Assembly: GCF_014851395.1 (NCBI RefSeq)
Contig: NW_024041150.1
Location: 26,711,225-26,775,224, forward strand
Length of the DNA: 64,000 nt
Direction of reading: 5' to 3'
Source: Micropterus salmoides
Taxonomy: Eukaryota; Chordata; Actinopteri; Centrarchiformes; Centrarchidae
The notes under the pieces are model-generated. The model saw only the letters and a list, made by a program, of their open reading frames with translations. It ran no database searches and was not told where the DNA came from. This document shows, one piece after another, positions 10,851 to 21,950 of the stretch (the first letter of the stretch is position 1; each line of letters opens with the position of its first letter). The translations under genes and the position numbers were made by a program.

Positions 10851-13800
10851 CTTCTGTTCTGAACTAAGATGGTGACCATGGTAAACATTATACCTGCTAA
10901 AAATCAGCATGTAATCACTGTCAGTGTCACCATGTTGCTATGTGGCTTTAGCATGTAGCTCAACGCACCACTGTGCCTAAGTACAGCCTCACAGGGAATG
11001 CAGACTCTTTTTTTTTATTGTGTCCTCAATCTTTGAATGGATGCTGTATTTATATGTGTGTAGAATCACAAATGTGTGTGATTGATGCATAATAATGTAC
11101 TCTCTCATGTGTCTGACACTGTCCTGTCTAAATAGTTAAGCATCTACCCACTGGGTAGATGTGCGATCTTAACGTTCATCTCATTTATTATTAACATTGC
11201 TTTTAATTTTGTGAGTTTGATTAATGCAGAAAAACGTATGTACATATGGATGAAAGTGTTGTACAAGGGCAATTGTCATTGATAGCTTTGTAATTTGATT
11301 TATCCTGACTAGTCACTCCACAGATTGGATATGACAGTGATGACCTTAAAATCTGTCTTTATGCAGATGACGTTGCATTTAAAAAGCCTCCAAGGTTACA
11401 ATGTTACCTTCACTCAAGTTTTATTACTTTGCTAGCTGATGATGTGTTGATTAAGGTAAGTTTTGAATATTAAACACTTGTCATTCAATTTTTTAACATC
11501 AATTTACTTTGGCAATGACAAAGTGTTTGATTTGCTAATTTGCCTTTAAATTGCAAATGGGGTCTCCTTGGAGCTTTTTGTGTGCCACTGCTCAATTTAG
11601 TTCCTTTTGTGTGACTTTTGGGGAGGTCAGCGGCAACAATACTGCCATTCCTCAGTGGAATCCTCTGACCCGATAAGAGACAGAACATAAAACGCAACAG
11701 AACACTATCAGCAGTGGCATGCATGTGAATGCCCGGAAAGGATAAGCAGAGAAGGGAGCTTGGGCTTGGTCAAAACTCCCACGGATGAAAATGTTGTGAT
11801 TCGTTTGCATATGCAACAATCTGGAAATGTTGTACAGTACAATAGGGAGAATTAACAGAGAGCAGGCACTTCTGCTTTTCATGCTCGCCTATTGTAATAT
11901 TTCTCTCTGTCTGGGCACAAAATGTGAATACCCGACTCGGTTCATTCCTAGCTAAAAACCACAAAAAGGCTCAAAAATTCAACTACAATTCCTCCAACTG
12001 CCCTGTTCACACCTCTATTCTGTGCAAATCAAAAGATAGAAGGATTTTTTTCTCCCCAACCTCCCTGTTTATGACTATCACAAGTTCATAGGTGCTCCAG
12101 CAGACATGGCCAATTACCTTACCTGCTCATTAAAAGCTTGAGAGGAAGCTAATATAAGTTCAACGCATTGACCTGGCAATAAATAACGTCACGTAATAAC
12201 ACATGCAATTCAGCTGCACTCATGAATACAAACAGCAAAGAAGCTGAACCATGTAATTATATCAGCCAATCATAAAGGCATTTTTTAATCCTGTCACACC
12301 ATCAGCGGATGGTTTGGAATGAAAACGGCTACAGTGAAATAATAAAGCAGTAGCCACTGTTATTTAGAGATATGATGTTAATTTGAAGGCATTAGATGGA
12401 TTTTAATGGCAGCACCTGTCTTTTTCGATCAAGCAGCAGTGTGTTTATTAACCAGTTTATTAACCAGCCCTAACTTATCACTGGGCTGATTGTTTGTTTT
12501 ATTACCTTGATTTACTTAAAAGGCCACTGGCCTCTGTTAAAGACTTGGATTACCTTGTATAAAAGGACATCCTAGGTCCTTGTTATTTTTTTCCCTTTGA
12601 TCCCTGTACAGCACCCTCTCCTTGCAACCTTCGCTTGACACAAACCATGTGTGTTGGGGCTCCCAGTAGAAGGACACACCTGTCACCCAGGTGTTCCAAG
12701 ATTTCTCGCTCTTGTCATGACTTTTTCTGCCCATCGTAGTTTACTTTCAGTTATATCTCATATCCTGTATTCTTTTTTTAGCCGCTAATGAGGAACATCA
12801 AATAAACAAATAGGCCAGTGTACTAGCGACTGAACGCAACCTCATATTATGGTGACCTATCAGAGTTGATTTTCCCTTGTTGCTAATATACTTGGTATTG
12901 TCTTCCCCGTGCATCAGAAATCAATTTCAATAGCACGGCAATGAGCATTACCTGGCCCTGAATGTAATATGATTACTGCGTCAATTACCAGTTGTGTTTG
13001 CCGGTGCCCTTGGTCATATTGACGTTCTTAAATTGAGCTGTATGAGGATGAAGGACTCAACTGCTCCTGCCTGAGTGTATGCTGAAGGAGTAACCTGCCT
13101 CACCACAGAGTGTAGCTCTGGCAGTGCATTCAGCAAGGGATCTGCATGTCATAATGGGATATCATTACTTCACTACCCTCATTACAAGGTCCTCATCTGC
13201 CAGGGCTTGAGTGTAATGTTAATTATTACGGAGGAGTAAAACTGAAAGGGGCATTGCAGCTCAAAATGCCATTTTGATTGGATTTTTGATCCCTTTCATC
13301 TCATTAAGAACTCAATAACAGCTTGTTTGGGTGTCAACAAGGTGACACGTATAGACAAGCTGCGCTAATACATAGGTTTCTTCTAAAATGAATCTTCCAT
13401 ATTTCAGGCCATCTTTCTGAAGGCAAATACAGTACATACAGTAGTTGGGTAGGTGTGTTTAGGTGTGTTAACAGTGAGTGTGGTTGCAAAGACACTTCTT
13501 TTACAAGCTTTAGGGAAAAGCATTATGTGTATAAGAAAATGCGTCTATGTCTTGCACTCTACTGACAAGCCTTGGAGGAGAACCAGAGGGGTGCAAAGAC
13601 ACCAGTTAGCTAAAGTTGCTGCACAGTCGAGGTGTTCAGTTCAAGAAAGAGCAAATCTTGAATGCCGAATTATTATGCTCAACAGCTTTTTACAATGGAG
13701 TGCCCCTCACCAGTGACTCAGTGTGCAATTACCGCTCAGCTGCAATATAGGGTATGCTTTTTTCTGAGCAACAGAAATACGCTTTATTAAGAAATTGTTC

Positions 13801-13902
13801 TTACTGAGAGACCACATGGATCCACATTCATGATGCTATATGTATGTTGCAGATAGGTAGTTGCCCTACAAACAGTACTTTAACAGGCCTGGTTTCATAC
13901 AG
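10851..13902. other. Non-coding sequence, no supported gene
   Basis: No protein family is recognisable. Open frames such as 11,485-11,724 (minus) and 13,453-13,716 (plus) lack splice or domain support. A 12.1-12.5 kb block looks unusually complex for desert DNA and is listed separately. Confidence 0.5.
12120..12470. promoter_or_regulatory. Candidate conserved non-coding element
   Basis: Complex, non-repetitive sequence rich in homeodomain-type cores (TAAT/ATTA), CAATAAA, TGACGT-like and CAGCTG-like motifs, with no reading frame. Blocks of this texture in vertebrate gene deserts are often enhancers. That is inference from composition only; no cross-species comparison was possible here. Confidence 0.2.
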
Positions 13903-14010
13903 AACGTCTCGGGTTACGTATGTAACCCTTGTTCCCCGAGAAGGGGAACGAGACACTGCGTCGGTGACAACACTATGGGAACGCCTCTGGCCGTGGCAGG
14001 GCTGAAATCA
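13903..14010. repeat. Left terminus of DIRS copy 1
   Basis: The outer 63 bases (13,903-13,965) are an exact reverse complement of part of the internal complementary region (about 14,172-14,234). This part carries the near-palindrome GGGTTACGTATGTAACCC and a GGGGAACGAGACAC block. The inner part (13,970-14,010) matches the start of the right terminal repeat in inverted orientation, up to a GGGCTGAAATCATG string where the match stops abruptly. Confidence 0.85.
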
Positions 14011-14148
14011 TGCACACATTGGCCATCTTGCAGGCGTACCAGGCCGATCTTCTCAAGACTGTGACCTAGGGGGAGTTCCCTCTGAGGAGGACCTGACTGA
14101 GCTCCGTAGAGCTACGGACTTAACACTCCGTGTTACCAAGGAGACGGC
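14011..14148. repeat. Inverted duplicate of the element's own gag segment
   Basis: This stretch is the reverse complement of 16,496-16,632 in the gag region of the same element, with about three mismatches in ~137 bases. It stands exactly where copy 2 has the rest of its left terminal repeat, including the TATA box. The left breakpoint shares only about two bases (TG) between terminal repeat and gag. It retains 26 bases that copy 2 has lost from gag, so it was copied from an element more like copy 1. A minus-strand transcript of the element could pair gag with this segment. Confidence 0.9.
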
Positions 14149-14165
14149 CTTGGTGTGGCGAGGTG

Positions 14166-14283
14166 TGGCTGACCGACGCAGTGTCTCGTTCCCCTTCTCG
14201 GGGAACAAGGGTTACATACGTAACCCGAGACGTTCCCCTTCGAGGGAACTCGAACTGTGTTGGTGACGACACTATGGGAACGA
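14166..14283. repeat. Internal complementary region of DIRS copy 1
   Basis: The first half is the reverse complement of the left end (through GCAGTGTCTCGTTCCCC and the GGGTTACATACGTAACCC near-palindrome). The second half (about 14,232-14,283) is the reverse complement of the right end (17,707-17,758). In DIRS elements such a region is thought to template the join between the two ends when linear cDNA is circularised. Confidence 0.85.
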
Positions 14284-14349
14284 GAATACCCACTATTCCA
14301 CGCCAAAGCCTCCGCCTGCCCCCCAGCGTGCAGTAACCCGTAGGCACGA

Positions 14350-15043
14350 CTAAGAGGAGAGAGCACGGGTGCCGGGTGCAGAAGGAAGGTCCAGACTGTA
14401 AAACCGGATGAAAGTGTGAGGAGTGGCCCAGCCAGCTGCCTCACACAAATCCTGGAGTGAAGCCCCTACGAGGAGGGCCCTAGAGGCCGCCATGCCTCGA
14501 GTCGAGTGCGCCCTTACGGCCATAGGTGAAGGTAACCCGCATACCTGATAGGCCAGGGAAATAGTCTGAACGATCCAGTTGCTGATCGTGTTTAGAAGCG
14601 GGGAGCCCAGCCTTGGGGGACCCAAAACACACCAGCAACTGGTCTGCTTTCCTCCACTGGGAGGACCTCAGAGTGAAAATACTCAGCGTTCTGACCAGGC
14701 AGAGCAGATGAAGTCTCCCGTCCTCCGCCGTCACATGAGGTGGGGGATGAAGCGCCTGCAGTACCTGCCAACCTGGACGGAACCTTAGGGACATAGCCCG
14801 GACAGGGGTGCAGGATGGCTCTGACCCTCCCCGGGGCAAACTACAGGCATTGAGGAGAAACCGAAAGTGTCTGGAGATCCCCCACCCTCCTCAGAGAGGT
14901 GATAGCGAGGAGAAGGCCATCTTAAGGGTCAGGTGCTTGGCCTCAGCCGACTCCAGGGGTTCGAAGGGGGCCTCAGCCAGCGCTTCCAGAACCACTGCCA
15001 GGTCCCAAGTGGGAACCCTGGAACGAGTCACGGGTCTCATCCT
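14350..15043 (-). pseudogene. DIRS tyrosine recombinase, C-terminal part only (copy 1)
   Basis: Encodes the catalytic end of a DIRS recombinase (integrase) that would insert circular element DNA. A His-Ser-Thr-Arg (HxxR) motif lies at 14,508-14,519 and the presumed nucleophilic tyrosine, in an FIRFYSL context, at 14,398-14,400, both on the minus strand. The frame is broken: the motif region reads in one frame (14,350-14,625) and the upstream part in another (up to 14,839). The N-terminal half is removed by the large deletion near 15,043-15,055, so no functional recombinase can be made. Confidence 0.85.
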
Positions 15044-15049
15044 CCAGGC

Positions 15050-16024
15050 TGGATTTCAACCCCCACTGCAGGGCTCTCATGGGTAGTAGGCCAGAAGGTA
15101 TTATACTGGACGCTGCTGCCAGGAGACCCAACACCCTCTGAAAGTGTTTTACAGTGATGGTGCAGCCTAACTGCACTCTGGTCACTGTGGACAAAATGGA
15201 CCCGACGCGTGCAGGCGACAGGTGGGCCCGCATAGTTGTCGAGTCCCACACCACCCCTAGGAACGTAGTTCGTTGGGCGGGCGTCAGCACGCTCTTCTTC
15301 GCGTTGAGCCGCAGCCCCAAACGCTGAAGGTGGGCGAGGACGACATCTCGATGCCAAACCGCTAACCGAACCGCTAACTCCCGCTAACTGAGCCAAGATG
15401 AGCCAGTCGTCAATGTAGTTCAGTATGCAGACGCCTTGGAGCCTCATCGGGGCCAGAGCTGCATCCATGCATTTGGTGAACATGCAAGGAGAGAGTGCTA
15501 GGCCGAACGGAAGAACCCGATACTGGTACACCGCGCCCCCGAAGGCGAACCTCAGGAACTTCCTGTGAGAGGGACGGATGGAGATGTGGAAATATGCGTC
15601 TCGCAGATCTATCGTGACAAACCAATCCTCGGATTGGATGTGACTGATGATGAGAGATTGGTTCAGGGACCGCAGATCCAAAATCGGACGCAACCCATCC
15701 GTCCTTCTTGGGAACTATGAAGTACCGGCTGTAGAACCCGGACTCCCTGACTGGCGGGGAAATAAGCTCTCTGGCCCCGTTTTCCAGCAGAGAGCGAACT
15801 TCTTGTCCCAACACCTGGCTGGACCGCAGTCCAGACCAACCTGTTGAACTTCTACGGGGGGCTGGACCCGGAACTGCAGCCTGTAGCCATCCACTACGGT
15901 GCACAGGACCCACAGGGAAGTGTTTGCAAGGCTCCGCCATGCTTCTCGGGGCTGGTGTTATGCGTAGGTCCCCGGTGGCACCCTGAAGCGGAGGACCACC
16001 AGGGAAAACTCGCCGGCGACCCAC
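15050..16024 (-). pseudogene. DIRS reverse transcriptase, frameshifted and 3'-truncated (copy 1)
   Basis: The RT fingers/palm are recognisable: FIVPKKDG in the 16,024-15,410 frame, then RPILDLRSLN, FVTIDLRDAYFHI, VLPFGLALSP and the catalytic YIDDW (15,403-15,417) in the 15,693-15,037 frame. The thumb region (GLRLNAKKS onward) is in a third frame starting at 15,320. Frameshifts therefore lie near 15,690 and near 15,360, the second close to a short CGCTAACT-type expansion at 15,359-15,390 that copy 2 lacks. RNase H is lost in the deletion near 15,050. DIRS RTs copy the element RNA into the cDNA that is later circularised. Confidence 0.9.
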
Positions 16025-16085
16025 GGTGTGTGAGCCCGATCGTTTTCCAGCTGCAACCCCTCGAGGCGGGCAGACTGTTGAGAGT

Positions 16086-17465
16086 TCACAAGACGGCGGG
16101 AAAAACAGCGCTTGTTGCCTGAGCTGCCACGAGGGAGGGGACCTCGGTCAGCCTCTCGGGGGGCTGTGGGCGAGAGCCCCGCCTCGCATCCCAGGTTTGT
16201 TGAGGGGGACTACGGGAAGCGACGCTTCGCTTCTGGCTCTGGTGGTAGGAGATAGACGAGGGCTGAGCTCGTCTCTCTCTTGAGCCGTCGCCGTCCTGGA
16301 CCCAGACCTCTCCCTGCGTTTCAGCGTGCTGAAACCTGCTGACGACAGCATCCACTGCCACACCGAACAGGCCAGTAGGAGAGAGGGGCACATCCAGGAG
16401 AAAAGCCTTCTCCTTCCCCTGGATGCCCGAGAGGTTGAGCCACAGATGGCGCTTCGTAGCCACCAATGCTGCCATGGAGCAGCCAAAGGAACGAGCTGTC
16501 TCCTTGGTAACACGGAGTGTTATGTCCGTAGCTCTACAGAGCTCAGTCAGGTCCTCCTCAGAGGGACCTCCCCCTAGGTCACAGTCTTGAGAAGATCGGC
16601 CTGGTACGCCTGCAAGATGGCCAATGTGTGCAGGCTTGCACCAGCTTGACCCGCTGCCATGTAGGCCTCGCCCACTAAAGCGGATGTCGTCTGACACGGC
16701 TTGGTGGGGAGCGCCAGAGTCTGAAGGAATGAAGCGAGGGTGGGAGAAAGATAGCTTGCGAGGCATCGTATAGCCGTGCTGCTTAGTTTCTGTCACGCTG
16801 CTGTAGTCCAGCAGAGGGCAGCCGTGCAGAGCAGCTATTTTCTATTTTTTTTCAGTCTGTTCCATGAATTACACAACTCATTGTGTAAATCAGGAAAGAA
16901 TGGCATCGACGCGGGGGTGGCGCTCGGGCTGCAGAAAAGCTCATTGAGGTTACTGCCGACCTGCGGCTCCTGCCCCGCCTCTCATAGCTGGGCGCAGACT
17001 GATGACGTCGGCCTGGCTCCCGGAAGTCGTCCTCCATGATGCTAAGTACGTCTAGCTCCTCAGAATCAGACTGTGCAAGCCTCTCCAGACTCATACCTCG
17101 GGCGGGAGAAGTGGAGAAACGGGCTCCCGAATGGGGAAGAGAGGAGGCGGAGTCAGCAGACGAGGAACGGGAAAAAGCCTCGGCAGTCCCGATGCCCTCA
17201 GAGATGTCGCGCCGGGAGCCCCATGACCGAAGCCGCCGCGCCGCCTCAGCAACCGCCGGGCCTGAGCCACGGAGCGCATCCGGCCGTCTTCGGAAAAGAG
17301 AGCCGCACGGGACCTCAGCACCCTCAGGGGCAGGGTCTCACAGTTGCCGCAAGCAGCCCCCTCGAGAGCTGCCTGGGCATGCGGCATCCCCAGACAGGAA
17401 ACACACAGGGCATGAGTGTCCCCAGCCGTGATGTAGCGTGGGTATGGGAAAACACACTGCCTGAA
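16086..17465 (-). pseudogene. DIRS gag-like protein, broken (copy 1)
   Basis: Corresponds along its length to the gag frame of copy 2. A Cys/His-containing N-terminal region (ALEGAACGNCETLPLRV, 17,091-17,387 frame) is followed by a linker with a SEELDVLS motif (16,852-17,094 frame) and a helical region (EEDLTELCRATD, LWLNLSGIQGKEKAFLL) in the 16,796-16,086 frame. Three frames are needed, so it is not intact. Between about 16,815 and 16,980 the sequence diverges sharply from copy 2, including a T-rich stretch near 16,845, suggesting a replacement or a different subfamily. Gag would package element RNA; the role is inferred from position. Confidence 0.7.
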
Positions 17466-17556
17466 CTGCTCACCAGCTATCTCCTCTGCCAGACTTCCTT
17501 CCAGGTAAGAAAACTTCCTCTCGTGGTTGCTTTTTGAGTAGTCTCGAACATGCCAA

Positions 17557-17758
17557 AGTGCCTGCTGAATAGAAAAAAGCTAATGTGTCCGGTGTGCCGG
17601 CGTGCTTATATACATCTCCAGTTACGCCATTACACGCTACCGTTCTAGCAACGCCAATAGGATTGGAGTAGTTTCATTCATGATTTCAGCCCTGCCACGC
17701 CCAGAGGTGTTCCCATAGTGTCGTCACAGACGCAGTTCAAGTTCCCTCAAAGGGGAAC
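17557..17758 (-). repeat. Right inverted terminal repeat of DIRS copy 1
   Basis: About 200 bp matching the right end of copy 2 (46,198-46,400) and, inverted, the left end of copy 2. It ends at the host junction in GGGGAAC. The matching left repeat of this copy survives only in its outer ~40 bases beyond the terminal palindrome. Confidence 0.85.
17607..17612 (-). promoter_or_regulatory. TATA box of DIRS copy 1 terminal repeat
   Basis: TATATA, reading inward on the minus strand toward gag and placed about 150 bp from the element end. The same motif at the same place occurs in both terminal repeats of copy 2. It is the likely core promoter of the element. Confidence 0.6.
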
Positions 17759-18411
17759 TGAATAAAAGAGTTTCAATCAGCAAGACACTGACAACTTATT
17801 CCAAATATAAGACTGAAGACAGTCAAAAGCACAGCTTCATTTAGGATGATGAGCTCACTTGCTGATGTGCACACAAGCAGCAAACGCATCATGGTTCAAA
17901 TACTGTAGGTAGGGGAGACTGGGCACCCTGTGGCAGGCACAGCCAATTTAGCAGGAAAAAAATCCTTTTGAGGTAATAAAGTATTTTTTAACTTTTTTTT
18001 TTGCATTGTCTGCTTTGCAAACTTAAATCATGTTTGTTTTGTAAATATCTTTTATGCAAATTGTTGATGCTAATGTTTTAGCTGTAAGCTCTCATGTAAG
18101 TTTATGGCTACAACAGTTTGGACTAGTTGTAACAACAATGAAAGTGTTACTACCTACCCTTAAAAAAATGTTTAGTTGTATTTATATGTTTTCTTTGAAT
18201 TTCAGTATGTGTCTGACGCCAATACAGTAATGCTGAATTATTTATTATTTGTTCAAATGTTACTATAAGACCAGTAGGCTTCTCTGTGGGCCCATGAGGC
18301 CTTCACTCCAGGAATGCCATATGTATGTCACCACATTTTATTATTATTTTGTTTACTACTGCGACACTACTGTGACACTACTTTGACGGACAGTGGATTT
18401 TTGGATCACAC

Positions 18412-18412
<1 letters not shown>

Positions 18413-18443
<31 letters not shown>
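18413..18443. repeat. (CA)n microsatellite
   Basis: About 15 uninterrupted CA units. Confidence 0.95.
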
Positions 18444-18444
<1 letters not shown>

Positions 18445-19576
18445 AAGACAATACAATTATGTTAAAAAATAATTGAAGTGTTTTCTAACATAATGTTACT
18501 TTACCAGACTGTGGGGAAAAATGTAACATTGAGACTAAACCATACATTTTCGGTATACATACCAATAGCAGAGACATGTAAGTTTGTATTACATTTTGAA
18601 CACAACTGGCTTAAAAGAGCTCTGAGATACAGAGAGAAATGTCAAAGATGTTACAACCCTCCCCAGTCTCCCCTGTCAAACTTGCTACAAAGTCAGTGAC
18701 TACAAAATCACTGAACTGAATAAAGTTATTCGAATCAACAAAGTATTTCATTAATCCACCTTCACTAAGCCCAATTTTAACCTCAGCTATTGTAGACATC
18801 ATTTGTCTGTTCCATCCAAAACCATCATAAATCACTGTTGAAAAAATAATTATATTTAATGATATGACACAGGTTAAGGTTAGGTTAGGTTTAGGCACAA
18901 AATGCCTTTGGTATGTTTAGGGAGACATTGTGGTTTGGGTTAAAATGACTACTCTATTTAAGGTTAAGGGAGCTTCTTCATCATGGTTACACTAATAAAC
19001 AAGTGGTTAAGGTTTGTGAACGATTGTGATCATGCTTTCAAATAAAAAAAGCAACTGTTGGCTGCATGAATGACCCAGGTTGAATGCATGTCCTGCGTCA
19101 AACATAAGGTTTGTGTGTGTAAGCACTATCAGGTTGTCAGTAGTGTCCCTTGGGGCCACTTTCCTCTTGTCTGTGTCATTTTACCTGTTTGTGGCACAAA
19201 CTCCACACCTGACCCTATGCACTTGTTTTTGCCTGTGCGTATTTTTTTTTGTATTTAATGTCTTTCAGGTGTCACACTATCACACATCATGTCATCAACT
19301 TATACGTTCAGCTATCCCACTCACGCTCTCTCTCACACACACACATACAGTACACACACACATACGCATTCAGGTCAGGGTCTTTGAATAAGAGAACCCA
19401 CAGGCAGGCTCGTATCCAGGCTTCTCTGCTGTTTGAGCTCAGCTGTCTTCGTCTTGTCTGCCTTTGAAGTGGATACAGACAGTTGGATGTTGGAGGAGCT
19501 GTGTGCTCCTTTGGCTGAGGAGAAAGCTCAGAGAAACATCAATGGGCTGAGGCTTGACATGGTCATGCATGCAAGC

Positions 19577-19586
19577 ACACATACAT

Positions 19587-19624
<38 letters not shown>
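19577..19624. repeat. (CATA)n/(CA)n microsatellite
   Basis: Three to four CATA units followed by about 14 CA units. Confidence 0.95.
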
Positions 19625-20789
19625 TCCCATACTGTAAATACAGGCTTGCTGATTTGCAGGGATGGAGAATGACAGTGAAAAAAAACTCTCCAGCAGAGGA
19701 GAGTAAACCAAAAACTCAGAGTGTAAACAAAAACCACATGAGCCAGAGATACCGGCGGCTTGAGGTCTTGACCTTATCAATCGAGGAAAGCCCAAACGTG
19801 TAGGAAAAGAGGTGGTTTCCATTAGGTCCAGACAGGTGAAGCCCAGTAGAACTAGTTTCACAGAAAAAAAGTGCCTGAAGGTTGAAGTGAGTACCAGAGG
19901 AACAGGAGTTAAGTGTTTTCAGGAGACTGCTGTGGGGGAATGGGGGAGTCTTACTTAAGGGATCAAGGAGCAGAAGTAGGAGGAGATGGATACATACGCA
20001 GGGAATAAGGACAGAGTGTAACTCCCAGAGACAGCTGCCTCAATGGGCAATGCGAATTGGTGATTTGTTTGTTCTGTGCTTTAGTCGTATTTGGTGTGAA
20101 GCTTGGCAAAACTGGCAGCAAAACTATTAATTGCATTCTTAAAAACACCGTTCTGCAGTCCCCGATATGCACAACAAAAAGGCAAACCATTTGCCATTTT
20201 GTTTTTATCTTCAGCTTTAAGTCAGTGGTAAACTTCATTCTTAATAGGACCTGAAATCATCAAGCAGAATAATGAGGTAAAGCTGTTTCAACTTGTATTA
20301 TAAAACAGAACGGACTTTTCTGCAAGGGTAAAAAATATCTCTTCTCCCACACAGCGCTGGGATAAACTGGTTGTGATAGTGTTAGTGACTGGTCAGAAGG
20401 CATTATGTGTTTATAACAATATGATATCATAAGAGAAGTCTGGCTGTTCCAAACATGCAAAACACAGTCAAAGTGGAGACTGGTTAGTTAAACAATCACA
20501 CATAGTTGAGTTTTCCATGACAGTGGCCTTATTATTGAATAACAAATTGATTATTACAAAGTATATCATCAATAGAATATACATGATATAGCATAGTTGA
20601 GTTAAAGTATGTATAGTAATCCATGTTGATAAATCAGATTCCAGACTAATAAAGTAAAAAGTATATGGTTTAGTGATTGTGAAGAATAACGTTTATAATG
20701 TAATAACCTGCACCATCATACCAGCAAGTTAGCATCAACTTCTTGAGAGCTCAAACTACACAAAGGTTCGTAAGGAATTCAAATATCTA

Positions 20790-21132
20790 TTATATAATCT
20801 GGAGCCAGGCCATGGAGAGCCTTGAAAGTAAACAAAAAGAAATTAAATTATGTGATCGCATGTCTTGGTTCTGGTTAAAAGCCCAGCAGCTGAATTCAGT
20901 ACAGTCTGTAGTCATTTCAGGGTTTTTTAATAAAGACAAGAGAAGAGGCTGTTGCAATAGTGACAAAAGTAAGGAAACGAGAGCATGTACAACAAGTTTC
21001 TGCATCTCTAACACTTAAAATAGATCTTACATTAGCAATATTTCTAAGGTGATGAAAACATGACTGGACAAGCAATAGCAACTGGAAGTTAACAAACAAA
21101 CTGGAAATAGTACGAAAAATTGGACAGGCCAC
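20790..21132 (-). pseudogene. LINE reverse-transcriptase C-terminal remnant
   Basis: On the minus strand the 21,132-20,917 frame encodes HHLRNIANVRSILSVRDAET. This closely resembles the segment just after the polymerase domain in vertebrate L2/CR1/Rex1-type LINEs, where it precedes a 'hAfvtSRLDYCN'-like motif. That motif is degenerate here (VVHALVSLLLSLLQQ in the next frame). The continuation toward 20,790 ends in an LHGLAP-like region, also shifted. At least one frameshift and many substitutions mark it as dead. No endonuclease or 3' tail is attached, so it is a fragment. Confidence 0.7.
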
Positions 21133-21794
21133 ATAAGGTCAATAAAATGTCATACAATTGTCACATTTTCCCAGAGTCCAATCTTCAAATTGTTTCCTTT
21201 GTTTGACCAATAGTCCAAAACCCAATGAAAGTCTGAATGAAAGTCTGAATTGAGTTTCTGATACACTCTCAAGTAAGAGTTTTAAAAGTTCAAACTTTCA
21301 TTTTAACTCCTCAATATGACCTTCATTTACAAGTTGTAAATGTGCAGCATGACACATTAATGGCAGGAGTACAAACATTTGCATATCCTCTTCTAGCTAC
21401 ATAATAACATGATAACTTTTTCATATTTTTGCCTACAGGTGGCAAATAGTAAATACTGCTTTAAAGTCTACCAGTTTTCCATTCAGTTATCTACAAAATG
21501 AATTATTCTTTCATTCACCAAGATTATGTGGATATTAACATTGTTGTAAGTACATGTATGCACATAATTCCACCCGTGCAATAGCTGGTAATCCTGCATC
21601 TGGATCAGCTATAACATCGAGGCTGGCAACATAATATCCTATAACTATGCCTCTGTCTGTAAGTTAATATGCATTCCATGTTAAACAGCCTGCAGGAACA
21701 GGGGAAGAGTATATTAATTGATGCACCATTTACCTCCACAAATGGTTTACAGTCACCTCTCTCGGTAGGTTGTATTTATTGCTACCACCAGGGG

Positions 21795-21950
21795 GAAACC
21801 TATTGATTTTGGTGACCCTAAGGCCTTTTCTGGAGACGCATCAAGCGAAACATTTTTCATCTACTGACCCCTTACTCATTCAGAAAAAATTGTGGTGTAC
21901 CTCTGTGCTCTCAAGCGAACTGTTGATTTTGGAGACCCTCAGACCTTTGT
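21795..21950. repeat. Imperfect direct repeat, 120-bp period
   Basis: A TTGATTTTGGTGACCCTAAG block at 21,802 recurs as TTGATTTTGGAGACCCTCAG at 21,922, each followed by a CCTTT. Another GTGACCCTTTTA occurs at 22,080. This may be a decayed repeat array or part of an old transposon; no termini are visible. Confidence 0.45.

Larger units (their letters stand above)
13903..17758 (-). mobile_element. DIRS-type tyrosine-recombinase retrotransposon, copy 1, defective
   Basis: Order on the minus strand from 17,758 downward: terminal repeat with TATA box, gag, reverse transcriptase (RT), then tyrosine recombinase C-terminus, internal complementary region and left end. The trinucleotide AAC lies at both host junctions (13,903-13,905 and 17,756-17,758) with no longer target duplication, as expected when a tyrosine recombinase inserts a circular DNA. 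Compared with copy 2 at 41.9-46.4 kb, about 1.2 kb is missing at roughly 15,043-15,055, removing the RNase H end and the recombinase N-terminal half. The left terminal repeat body is replaced by an inverted gag fragment. Several frameshifts also exist. It cannot be autonomous. Confidence 0.9.
17759..20779. other. Non-coding sequence with CA microsatellites
   Basis: No supported gene. Open frames around 19,080-19,861 are driven by CA/GT repeats and overlap on both strands. Poly-T and (CA)n tracts occur at 17,991-18,002, 18,413-18,443, 19,332-19,366 and 19,577-19,624. Confidence 0.5.

Noticed and set aside
17036..17094. Considered whether the DIRS gag region might be a host gene exon
   Set aside because: It lies between matching DIRS parts, and the same coding recurs in order in the second copy at 45.7 kb.
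19439..19861. 140-codon minus-strand frame
   Set aside because: Runs through the (CA)n microsatellite, giving a Val-Cys repeat; not a plausible protein.
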